DNA of 8,658 nt from Gammaproteobacteria bacterium. GTDB lineage: Bacteria; Pseudomonadota; Gammaproteobacteria; Pseudomonadales; Pseudohongiellaceae. The stretch is taken from the NCBI GenBank assembly GCA_016762995.1, contig JAESUT010000038.1, forward strand, positions 1 through 8,658. The letters run 5' to 3'. The position numbers and the translations under genes are program-made. Shown here in pieces: positions 1 to 5,638 of this stretch (positions are counted from its first letter, which is position 1; every line of letters starts with the position of its first letter). The notes beneath the pieces are model-generated. The model did no database searches, was not told the DNA's origin, and saw nothing but the letters and a program-made list of their open reading frames with translations.

Positions 1-282
1 GGCATTATGGACGACATGCCACTGGTCTTTACACCAGAACGCCTGCACGTATGGCTACAATCCGAACATACATTTACCATTATGAACTTCGCTGCCAAAG
101 CCGGGGGGCATTGGTTCGACTTTTTCAAAGTAGATAGGGATGTATTGGCAAGCACTTCCAATGATAAGAACCTGCTCGTGCCTCTGGGAATGTCACTGCA
201 GCAAATGCGGATGAGGGATGATAAGCTCTCCGAAATTGACTTTCAGGAAGAGAGGGCAAACCGTAAGTCGATGAAACATTGA
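1..282 (+). CDS. C-terminal fragment of an SRAP-like (YedK/HMCES-type) protein, cut by the window edge
   Basis: The frame is open from base 1 (ggc att atg ...) to a TGA at 280-282, so the ATG at 7 is probably internal and the gene starts outside the window. The opening residues, MPLVFTPERLHVWL, match the conserved block of SRAP proteins that follows the catalytic histidine (family pattern H-x-R-M-P-V-I-L-P-x-E-x-x-x-W-L). The later stretch around FKVDRDVLASTSNDKNLL is where the family has its final V-N-x-x-x-N-D segment. SRAP proteins crosslink to abasic sites in single-stranded DNA through Cys2, which lies in the missing part. In this copy the position expected for the active-site His is Met (MDDMP instead of HDRMP), so it may be a divergent or inactive paralogue. 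A complete SRAP gene follows 325 bases downstream on the same strand. The family call rests on a short motif match only. Confidence 0.5.
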   Translation, partial: GIMDDMPLVFTPERLHVWLQSEHTFTIMNFAAKAGGHWFDFFKVDRDVLASTSNDKNLLVPLGMSLQQMRMRDDKLSEIDFQEERANRKSMKH

Positions 283-357
283 ATGCTAGAGGCGAATAAT
301 ATGCTAGAAATGAGCGTGTATTTATGTATCTTTCAGTTGATTAGAAATAGCCAAGAG

Positions 358-460
358 GTAAGGTCGCTGTGCTGTAAGATCGCTTTGCTGTAAGACCGCT
401 GCGCTGTAAGACCGCTGCGCTGTAAGATCGCTGCGCTGTATGAGGTAAGACCGCTGCGCT
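358..460 (+). repeat. Tandem array of a 16-base unit, GTAAGACCGCTGCGCT and variants
   Basis: Five head-to-tail 16-base units occupy 358-373, 374-389, 390-405, 406-421 and 422-437. After a 7-base interruption (438-444) a sixth perfect unit sits at 445-460. Units 3, 4 and 6 are identical; the others differ at one to three positions, mostly C/T changes. Degenerate GTAAGA starts continue to about 475. The 325-base stretch between the flanking genes (283-607) holds this array, its inverted copy and no gene. The minus-strand open frame across it, whose translation repeats S-D-L-T-A-Q-R, is a by-product of the repeat. Similar low-complexity intergenic repeats are, from memory, common in some Cytophagia-type Bacteroidetes; this was not checked. 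Confidence 0.85.
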
Positions 461-510
461 GTAAGAAGTAAGACTAAAGACTGCGGTAATGAATAATGTA
501 CAATACAAGA

Positions 511-590
511 CATCTTACAGCCCTGAGTATCAGGGCGATCTTACAGCGCAGCGGTCTTACCTCTTACAGTCGAGCAAAGCGAGACGATCT
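511..590. repeat. Inverted copies of the 16-base unit plus a short hairpin
   Basis: Positions 545-560 are the exact reverse complement of the perfect 16-base unit in the array at 358-460. Partial inverted copies (CTTACAG) lie at 514-520 and 563-569, and a diverged version (GAGCAAAGCGAGACGATCTTA) covers about 572-592. Between the partial copies, 520-526 (GCCCTGA) pairs with 530-536 (TCAGGGC) across a 3-base loop. The whole block could therefore fold as a long imperfect stem with the upstream array, roughly 85 bases away. There is no T-run after the hairpin, so a simple intrinsic terminator is not supported. Confidence 0.75.
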
Positions 591-607
591 TAATAAAGTG
601 AACCAAA

Positions 608-1399
608 ATGTGTGGACGATACGTCAGCATCCAGCGTATTGAGGCCATCGAAAAGAACTTCGATGTGCAAGCCCCAAGAGATCTCGAGCAATTCCAGAGC
701 TACAACATCTCTCCCGGGCAAAAAGCGGCCGTAATTACCAACGATAAGCCAAGCGAGCTACAATTGTTCAGCTTTGGGTTCACTCCGTTCTGGGCCGACA
801 AGCCAACATACTGGTTCAATGCCCGCTCTGAAGGCGATAAAAACAAGGAAAACGACCCCAACTACAAAGGCAGTAAAGCCATCACCCAAAAGCCAGCGTT
901 TAGAAAAGCCATTCGATCTCAAAGATGCCTGGTAGTAGCCGATTGCTTTATTGAAGGTACTACCAAGGAGAAGCTAAGCAGGCCCTTTGTCGTGTACTTA
1001 AAGGATAGACGCCCTTTTGCTTTCGCGGGTATCTGGGACACGTGGGTAAATAAAGAGACAGGAGAAATACTGAATTCCTTTGCGATTATAACGACTACGG
1101 CCAATAAGCTCTTGCAGAAGCTTCCTCACCACCGCTCTCCAGTAATACTGAATAAAGAAGACGAAAGAACCTGGTTGGATTTGGAAACGCCCATAGAACA
1201 AGTAACAGGACTTCTAAACCCCTACCCTTCAGATCTGATGAATGCCTACCCGATCTCAGCTGATATTAAGAACCCACGCGCTGAAGGCCTGGAGCTAATG
1301 ACGCCGGTTGACCAACGTATTACAAAGGAGTTCGATTATAAGATCTATGAGGAGATGAAACTGATCGGAATGAAATACAGCTGGGAGAAAAGGAAGTAA
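608..1399 (+). CDS. SRAP domain protein (YedK/HMCES family), abasic-site DNA-protein crosslinker
   Basis: This is a complete 263-residue protein of the SOS response-associated peptidase family. Members form a thiazolidine crosslink between Cys2 and an abasic site in single-stranded DNA, which shields it during replication; they also show autoproteolytic removal of Met1. The start is fixed by the family signature MCGRY, which puts the catalytic Cys at position 2. Other family landmarks are present in order: YNISPGQ (31-37), FNARSE (Asn71, Glu75), Glu116 in ADCFIEG (family usually has DGFYEW), and His174 in the HHRSPVIL block (174-181). The length is slightly above the roughly 220 residues of E. 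coli YedK, with extra residues around 76-92. There is no Shine-Dalgarno before the ATG (aaagtgaaccaaaatg), as is usual in Bacteroidetes. A gene for a secreted protein starts 14 bases downstream. It lies in the Bacteroidetes-like part of the window. Confidence 0.93.
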   Translation: MCGRYVSIQRIEAIEKNFDVQAPRDLEQFQSYNISPGQKAAVITNDKPSELQLFSFGFTPFWADKPTYWFNARSEGDKNKENDPNYKGSKAITQKPAFRKAIRSQRCLVVADCFIEGTTKEKLSRPFVVYLKDRRPFAFAGIWDTWVNKETGEILNSFAIITTTANKLLQKLPHHRSPVILNKEDERTWLDLETPIEQVTGLLNPYPSDLMNAYPISADIKNPRAEGLELMTPVDQRITKEFDYKIYEEMKLIGMKYSWEKRK

Positions 1400-1413
1400 A
1401 TAAACACCCCGTC

Positions 1414-2094
1414 ATGAACAGGATATTAGTTATTGCCTTGCTCATTCTAATTGGTCCCGGGTTGAAAGCTCAGTCAACCTCAACCAACAGGAACCTCGAT
1501 TCATTATCTCTTTTTGAAGTGACATACCGTCTACTCGGGAAGGAAATGATCATTACCAACTCGTATAAGCGGCATAACAAATATGGGATTATCCTTATTG
1601 AAGAGGATCACAAAGAACAACGAAGCAACACGCTGTTTTTAGCGAGGATTATTAAGCAGTTAAATGTCAGGAATGTCGGCCTGGAGGGACTAACCTTCGA
1701 GATAGGTTTGAGAAAGGCACTTATTCCACAGGAATTCCCGGGGGAGAAGAGCTTAGTAGAAGCTTTCTTTTATGATAATTTGATGGGGACCTACAGTGAA
1801 GAGGAATCAGATTCATATCAACTCTCAAATGCGGAATTTATCTATTTGAACTTTGACAGTATAGTACTGGTTCCGATTGAAAATTCAAAAACGTATGACC
1901 GTTTTGACATCAGGCAATTTGAATCACCGTCTTATTATATGCAAACGGCTGGAGTTGACATCCTGAAGAAAAAGGAAATCGACTCACTTTCAGGGGACTT
2001 GGCCGTTAACTGGACCTGTACGCAAAAAAGCACCTCCGTGCTAAAATCTACGAGGAAATACTTGCACGGCAGACATCGATTTCGCAGAAAATAG
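1414..2094 (+). CDS. Secreted protein of unknown function, frameshifted and cut at the chimeric junction
   Basis: The N-terminus (residues 1-20, MNRILVIALLILIGPGLKAQ) is a clear signal peptide of Bacteroidetes style, with likely cleavage after KA, so the product is probably exported to the periplasm or anchored outside. I do not recognise the mature family. The part around residues 55-85 (a hydrophobic strand, then IEEDHKEQ, then a helix and NVRNVGLEGL) is loosely reminiscent of the TraB/Tiki/ChaN type of fold, where a G-E-x-H-like motif opens the domain; that is speculation. From about 2008 the annotated frame gives unconvincing sequence (WTCTQKSTSV...), while the frame starting with CTG at 2010 reads LDLYAKKHLRAKIYEEIL, a convincing helix. 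One missing A in gttaac would join the two. The native sequence then ends at about 2074, where algC antisense begins, so the last residues before the stop at 2094 are not genuine. Confidence 0.6.
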   Translation: MNRILVIALLILIGPGLKAQSTSTNRNLDSLSLFEVTYRLLGKEMIITNSYKRHNKYGIILIEEDHKEQRSNTLFLARIIKQLNVRNVGLEGLTFEIGLRKALIPQEFPGEKSLVEAFFYDNLMGTYSEEESDSYQLSNAEFIYLNFDSIVLVPIENSKTYDRFDIRQFESPSYYMQTAGVDILKKKEIDSLSGDLAVNWTCTQKSTSVLKSTRKYLHGRHRFRRK

Positions 2095-2707
2095 GATGTA
2101 CATCGCAGCCCAATTCTTTAAGTAATACCGGAGCGATCTTGCCGGGTACGGCATTACCGCAGTCGATCACAATTTTAAGCGGCTTACTCAATTTAACGCG
2201 GCGGCAGATGTCGTCAATATAAATTCGGTCAACTTCGAGCTCTGAAAACGCTCCATTCCCCGCTCTTAACTGATCGTTTTCAATACGTGTTCGAATTGCC
2301 TGAATCTGATTGTCAGCAAGACTGGCTTGATTGAATACAATCTTCAGGCCATTGTAATTCGCTGGGTTATGACTGGCTGTTAGCATAACACCGGAAGTGT
2401 GGTCGGTTGTATAGGTTGCATAATAAAGAAGAGGTGTTGGCACGAGGCCAATACTTACTACACTGCAACCACTGCTTCGAATGCCTTCGATCAATGCAAT
2501 AGACAAGGTGGGGCTTGAGAGTCTGCCGTCATATCCGACTAATAGCGACGTAATATCTTGATCGAGGGCTTCACTACCAATCGCCTGACCGATTCGCCTT
2601 ATGCTTTTTGTAGTGAGTTGTTGCTCGACGATTCCGCGAATATCATAGGCTCTAAAAATCGAGGCTGGAATAGATTCAGAGTCAGCTTGTGTTGCAACTT
2701 GCGTCAT
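2048..2707 (-). CDS. algC: Phosphomannomutase/phosphoglucomutase, 5' half only (3' end lost at junction)
   Basis: AlgC interconverts the 1- and 6-phosphates of mannose and glucose in the cytoplasm, feeding exopolysaccharide and lipopolysaccharide precursors. The fragment has the family opening FRAYDIRG (18-25), the substrate-contact region VGYDGR (57-62) and the phosphoserine loop TASHNP with Ser112 as the phosphorylated residue (Ser108 in Pseudomonas). Domain 2 begins around 177 (LKIVIDCGNAVPG). Family members have about 460 residues; this one is homologous only to residue 211 (CEID). The metal-binding D-x-D-x-D loop, domains 3 and 4 and the C-terminal phosphate site are missing, and the last eight residues are foreign. 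As written the product cannot be active. It begins 37 bases after coaBC on the same strand, probably in the same operon, with dut absent from its usual place between them. Confidence 0.9.
   Translation of the reverse strand: MTQVATQADSESIPASIFRAYDIRGIVEQQLTTKSIRRIGQAIGSEALDQDITSLLVGYDGRLSSPTLSIALIEGIRSSGCSVVSIGLVPTPLLYYATYTTDHTSGVMLTASHNPANYNGLKIVFNQASLADNQIQAIRTRIENDQLRAGNGAFSELEVDRIYIDDICRRVKLSKPLKIVIDCGNAVPGKIAPVLLKELGCDVHPIFCEIDVCRASISS
2068..2080. other. Junction between Bacteroidetes-like and gammaproteobacterial DNA
   Basis: On the minus strand the algC product is convincing up to Glu-Ile-Asp (codons 2075-2083) and then becomes V-C-R-A-S-I-S-S-stop, where the family has G-N-F-P-N-H-H-P. 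On the plus strand the upstream protein is convincing, in its shifted frame, through ARQ (2064-2072). The break is therefore at about 2072-2075, next to the palindrome ATCGAT at 2075-2080, which is a ClaI recognition sequence. Two genes from unrelated phyla, on opposite strands, are truncated at the same point. Confidence 0.8.
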
Positions 2708-2744
2708 GTTCTTTGCCGATAGATTTTTAGATTAGTTGTAATGA

Positions 2745-3935
2745 CTATCGTTCGTTCAGAGCCGTAGCAATGAGTTGCAGCATGTTTCTTGCAACTACAT
2801 TCTTGTTGCCTTCTTTTAGTTGAGTTTCACTTGTTTCGGTTAAAGCTGTGACGATGATGGAATCGCTATTAAATGTTTCGGTAGCGTTATTCGCAAACAG
2901 CATATCGAGACCTTTGCGCCTTAATTTTTCTTTCCCGTTGCTGACGATGTCATTTGTTTCGGCTGCGAAGCCAACGACAAAGGGTTTGATTTTGAGCTGT
3001 GCAACCTCACTAATAATATCTGGGTTCTTTATCAGCGTGAGCTGCATCTGTTTGTCAGACTTTTTAATTTTCTGTGTTTCGACCTCCAGAGGTCGGTAAT
3101 CGGCTACGGCAGCAACGCCGATAAATACGTCGCAACCTGTCATGGCTTCGTGCGTTGCTTTGAGCATCTGGGCCGCACTGATTACATCGATGCGCTTGAC
3201 GTGCTCAGGAGTGGCCAGGTTAACCGGCCCGCTGATGAGAGTCACTTTTGCCCCCGCCGCTACTGCCTCGGCAGCCAGCGCATAGGCCATTTTGCCGGAG
3301 CTGTGATTGCTTATGAATCTTACTGGGTCGATTGCCTCTCGCGTCGGTCCTCCAGTGATGACGAAGTTTTTACCTGCGAGTTCGCCAGTTTCAAACAGAC
3401 CGGCACTTAGCTCTACTAACTGCGCCGGTTCCAACAGGCGCCCTGGCCCTATATCGCCGCAGGCCTGTTCGCCGTCTGCTGGGCCAAAAATATGGTAGCC
3501 GCGACCTACCAACACATTTAGATTAGTTGTTGTGCTGTTATCCGCCCACATCGCTTGGTTCATTGCCGGTGCGACAGCAATCTTCGCTGATGTAGCGAGC
3601 ACCATAGTAGAGAGGATGTCATCTGCCTGACCTTGGCTGATACGAGCAATGAAATCTGCTGTAGCGGGTGCGATTAATACTAAGTCGGCCCAACGTGCTA
3701 ACTCAATATGGCCCATGGCCGCCTCAGAATCGCTATCTAGCAGGTCTAGATGGACGCGCTGGCCTGATAGTGCCTGCATAGTAAGCGGTGTAATGAACTG
3801 GGTTGCGGCGCGCGTCATGCCAACCCTGACCTCGGCGCCGGCCTTGATTAGCAGGCGCGTAAGTTCGGCGCATTTGTACGCTGCGATGCCGCCCGTAATG
3901 CCGAGTAAAATGCGCTTGTTAGTAAGGCTTAACAT
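2745..3935 (-). CDS. coaBC: Bifunctional phosphopantothenoylcysteine decarboxylase / phosphopantothenate-cysteine ligase
   Basis: CoaBC carries out two steps of coenzyme A synthesis: the CoaB half joins cysteine to 4'-phosphopantothenate using CTP, and the CoaC half, an FMN flavoprotein, decarboxylates the product to 4'-phosphopantetheine. The 396 residues match the usual length of about 400. CoaC spans about 1-180, with the flavin-binding GITGGIAAYK (12-21), catalytic His76 in GHIELARWAD, the PAMN motif (123-126) and Cys159 in EQACG on the substrate flap. CoaB spans about 188-396, with TGGPTRE (194-200), ISNHSSGKM (208-216), VAAVADYR and Lys289 in the KIKK segment, and the NPDI and GFAAET motifs. 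The ATG start agrees with the E. coli N-terminus (MSLAGKKIVLG...), although no Shine-Dalgarno precedes it (gggtctcc-ATG), so initiation may be weak or nearly leaderless. It is divergent from radC and probably co-transcribed with the algC remnant. Confidence 0.97.
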   Translation of the reverse strand: MLSLTNKRILLGITGGIAAYKCAELTRLLIKAGAEVRVGMTRAATQFITPLTMQALSGQRVHLDLLDSDSEAAMGHIELARWADLVLIAPATADFIARISQGQADDILSTMVLATSAKIAVAPAMNQAMWADNSTTTNLNVLVGRGYHIFGPADGEQACGDIGPGRLLEPAQLVELSAGLFETGELAGKNFVITGGPTREAIDPVRFISNHSSGKMAYALAAEAVAAGAKVTLISGPVNLATPEHVKRIDVISAAQMLKATHEAMTGCDVFIGVAAVADYRPLEVETQKIKKSDKQMQLTLIKNPDIISEVAQLKIKPFVVGFAAETNDIVSNGKEKLRRKGLDMLFANNATETFNSDSIIVTALTETSETQLKEGNKNVVARNMLQLIATALNER

Positions 3936-4115
3936 GGAGACCCAGTAAATATAGGCAGTTTAAGGGATAGCTAGACTATCAGCTAGCTTTGCGTTAATCA
4001 ATTTGACGGCAAATTAACGGTTTCGCCGATAGCCGTCTATTCTTTTGTTAGCTGGACAGTAGTTGTTAGCAAGGAAATTGCCAAATATGGTGGATGTAAT
4101 CAAGGAATTACCCTG
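3936..4115. promoter_or_regulatory. Divergent coaBC/radC control region with small inverted repeats
   Basis: This 180-base spacer must hold promoters for both directions. On the coaBC side a TATATT hexamer lies about 12 bases before the ATG, with no good -35 partner. On the radC side an AAGGA at 4102-4106 is a fair ribosome binding site, 9 bases before the ATG at 4116. Inverted repeats seen: GATAG/CTATC at 3966-3970 and 3976-3980; GCTAG/CTAGC at 3970-3974 and 3983-3987; and GACGGC/GCCGTC at 4005-4010 and 4032-4037. I recognise no known operator. Confidence 0.4.
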
Positions 4116-4790
4116 ATGAGCATGGCAGACTGGCCACAGGGCGAGCGCCCTAGAGAGAAGTTGTTTAATAAGGGCGCCGCTAGCCTGTCTGACGCAGAGC
4201 TGCTGGCCGTAATGCTGCAGACAGGCACTAGGGGCAGGACTTCGCTAGACATTGCTAGAGACATGCTCAGCCGCTATGGGGGCCTGATTGGACTTTTGGC
4301 CGCAGATCCCGCCAGCCTTATTGAGAATTCTGGCATAGGGGCGGCTAAAGCTGCACGATTCGTAGCAATGAAGGAATTGTCTCAGCGCCATATGCTGGAA
4401 GGCATACAGCCGAAGGATATCTTAACTAGCTCGGAGGCAACCCGAGATTATCTGCGGGCAAAATATAGGGATTGTCAGAGCGAGATATTTAGCTGTTTGT
4501 TTCTTAATAATCAGCACCATATCGTGAAGCTGGAAGAGCTTTTTCGCGGCACTATCGATGGGGCTGCAGTCTACCCTAGAGAGGTCGTTAAACGCTGCCT
4601 GTATCACAATGCGGCAGCGGTAATACTGGCTCACAACCATCCCTCCGGCATAGCGGAGCCTAGCCGTGCGGATATAGCCATAACCAAAAAACTACGTATT
4701 GCTCTGGAATTGATCGATGTGCGTGTATTGGATCATTTGGTGATTGGCAACTCGATGGTGGTTTCATTTGCAGAGCGCGGTCTGCTGTAA
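4116..4790 (+). CDS. radC: RadC family JAB/MPN-domain protein (UPF0758)
   Basis: The 224 residues compare with 222 in E. coli RadC (YicR). The N-terminal half opens with MSMADWPQGERPREKL, includes LSDAELLAVML, and carries a helix-hairpin-helix-like stretch, GIGAAKAARF (73-82). The C-terminal half, from about 103, is a JAB1/MPN-type metalloprotease-like domain with the zinc motif HNHPSG (His173, His175) and Asp186, preceded by Glu139/Glu140 in the KLEELFRGT segment. The biochemical role is unsettled: the old link to DNA repair was traced to another gene (recG) in E. coli, and the family is often linked to recombination or competence. A Shine-Dalgarno AAGGA stands 9 bases before the ATG. Its place between a divergent coaBC and rpmB-rpmG is the classic gammaproteobacterial order. 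The gene looks intact with all metal ligands present. Confidence 0.97.
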   Translation: MSMADWPQGERPREKLFNKGAASLSDAELLAVMLQTGTRGRTSLDIARDMLSRYGGLIGLLAADPASLIENSGIGAAKAARFVAMKELSQRHMLEGIQPKDILTSSEATRDYLRAKYRDCQSEIFSCLFLNNQHHIVKLEELFRGTIDGAAVYPREVVKRCLYHNAAAVILAHNHPSGIAEPSRADIAITKKLRIALELIDVRVLDHLVIGNSMVVSFAERGLL

Positions 4791-4891
4791 GAGGGCAGCG
4801 CCTTAGGTGCCACAGGCTAGTTGATGGCCTTGCATTGGCGCTGAGGTTCTACCGAGCACGGCTTGCAGAGCAGCCCGAACTCCTCATTATC

Positions 4892-4920
4892 TTGCTATTG
4901 GCAGATTATTCTGGTATAAA
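4892..4920 (+). promoter_or_regulatory. Sigma70-type promoter for rpmB-rpmG
   Basis: A -35 element TTGCTA (4892-4897) and a -10 element TATAAA (4915-4920) are separated by exactly 17 bases, with a TG at 4912-4913 next to the -10 box. Transcription would start near 4927, giving a leader of about 90 bases before rpmB. It is the best promoter match I see in the window, which fits strongly expressed ribosomal protein genes. Confidence 0.7.
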
Positions 4921-5016
4921 ACGCAGCTCTTTTTTGTCCCTAGTTCTCTGTTGAGTTTGGGCGCAAGAAATAGCTAAACAAGACACGTAATTAGTTAACA
5001 CAAACGAGGCAGCAAA

Positions 5017-5253
5017 ATGTCCAGGGTCTGTATGGTAACTGGCAAGAAACCAGTTACAGGAAACAACGTTTCCCACGCGAAAAACAAAACACGGCGTCGA
5101 TTTTCGCCAAATATTCACTCCCATCGATTCTGGGTAGAGTCTGAGAAGCGCTTTGTTAAGCTGCGCTTGTCGACTAAGGGTATGCGTATTATCGATAAGA
5201 ACGGTATAGACGCAGTACTGGCGGATATTCGAAACAATGGCGTTCGCGTATAA
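5017..5253 (+). CDS. rpmB: 50S ribosomal protein L28
   Basis: L28 is a small basic protein of the large ribosomal subunit, added during late assembly. All 78 residues match the family length, starting with [21 protein letters not shown] (positions 1-21) followed by a basic stretch [11 protein letters not shown] and the HRFWVES segment, and ending with the G-V-R-V tail. It has one Cys only, so it is the zinc-free form usual in gammaproteobacteria. A GAGG at 5006-5009 gives a well-spaced ribosome binding site. rpmG follows after 43 bases with no terminator between them, so the two form an operon that starts at the promoter around 4892 and ends at the hairpin at 5495. Confidence 0.98.
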   Translation: MSRVCMVTGKKPVTGNNVSHAKNKTRRRFSPNIHSHRFWVESEKRFVKLRLSTKGMRIIDKNGIDAVLADIRNNGVRV

Positions 5254-5296
5254 ACGCGCCTGGGCCAAGCTAGGAATAAATTAATAGGCAACGATT

Positions 5297-5452
5297 ATGA
5301 GAGATTTGATTAAGCTGGTTTCAAGTGCCAAGACTGGTCACTACTACACCACTGATAAGAACAAGCGCACTATGCCGGACAAGATGGAAATAAAGAAATT
5401 TGATCCAGTTGTTCGCAAGCATGTGATCTACAAAGAAGCTAAAATCAAGTAA
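5297..5452 (+). CDS. rpmG: 50S ribosomal protein L33
   Basis: This short gene codes for 51 residues, starting [19 protein letters not shown] and ending KEAKIK before TAA at 5450-5452. The landmarks are those of L33: the [16 protein letters not shown] block, then a [11 protein letters not shown] segment and the terminal VIYKEAKIK. There is no Cys, so it is the zinc-independent (C-minus) type, which matches the zinc-free L28 next door. L33 sits near the E site of the large subunit. The start has a modest AGG (5286-5288) eight bases upstream, and it follows rpmB by 43 bases. The operon terminator begins 42 bases after the stop. Confidence 0.97.
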   Translation: MRDLIKLVSSAKTGHYYTTDKNKRTMPDKMEIKKFDPVVRKHVIYKEAKIK

Positions 5453-5494
5453 GACCACTTTGGGATAGCTTCGCTATTTCCAGAATCGATAGAG

Positions 5495-5526
5495 CCGGGA
5501 CTTTCATCTGAAAGCTCCGGTTTTTT
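5495..5526 (+). terminator. Intrinsic terminator of the rpmB-rpmG operon
   Basis: The arms CCGGG-A-CTTTC (5495-5505) and GAAAG-C-TCCGG (5510-5520) pair with one A/C mismatch and one G-T pair around a 4-base loop, directly followed by six Ts (5521-5526). A smaller hairpin, ATAGC-TTC-GCTAT (5465-5477), lies between the rpmG stop and this element. Confidence 0.88.
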
Positions 5527-5638
5527 GTTGCCTGTAAGATATTGAATTAGAGTGCCATCGCACATTATGGCTGAGTCTTTTGAGTCGAAGGCTGATCAAA
5601 TAGAAGGGAAGCGCCTTAGCTTCAATGCGTTCTCAGGG

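Noticed and set aside
358..460. CRISPR array
   Set aside because: The units are contiguous 16-base tandem repeats without unique spacers, and there are no cas genes.
322..513. 63-residue minus-strand open frame with SDLTAQRSY-type repeats
   Set aside because: It is only the translation of the 16-base tandem array and has no ribosome binding site or protein-like sequence outside the repeat.
1414..2094. TraB/Tiki/ChaN family assignment of the secreted protein
   Set aside because: The resemblance is limited to one D-H-containing motif and a strand-helix-strand pattern, too weak to name the family without a profile search.
2848..3948. Several plus-strand frames of 63-99 residues inside coaBC
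   Set aside because: All are antisense to a full-length, motif-complete coaBC gene.
4791..5016. tRNA or small RNA gene in the radC-rpmB spacer
   Set aside because: No cloverleaf, T-loop motif or terminator was found; the only supported signal is the rpmB promoter.
4906..5268. 120-residue minus-strand open frame across rpmB
   Set aside because: It is antisense to the clear ribosomal protein gene rpmB and its promoter, so it is a shadow frame.
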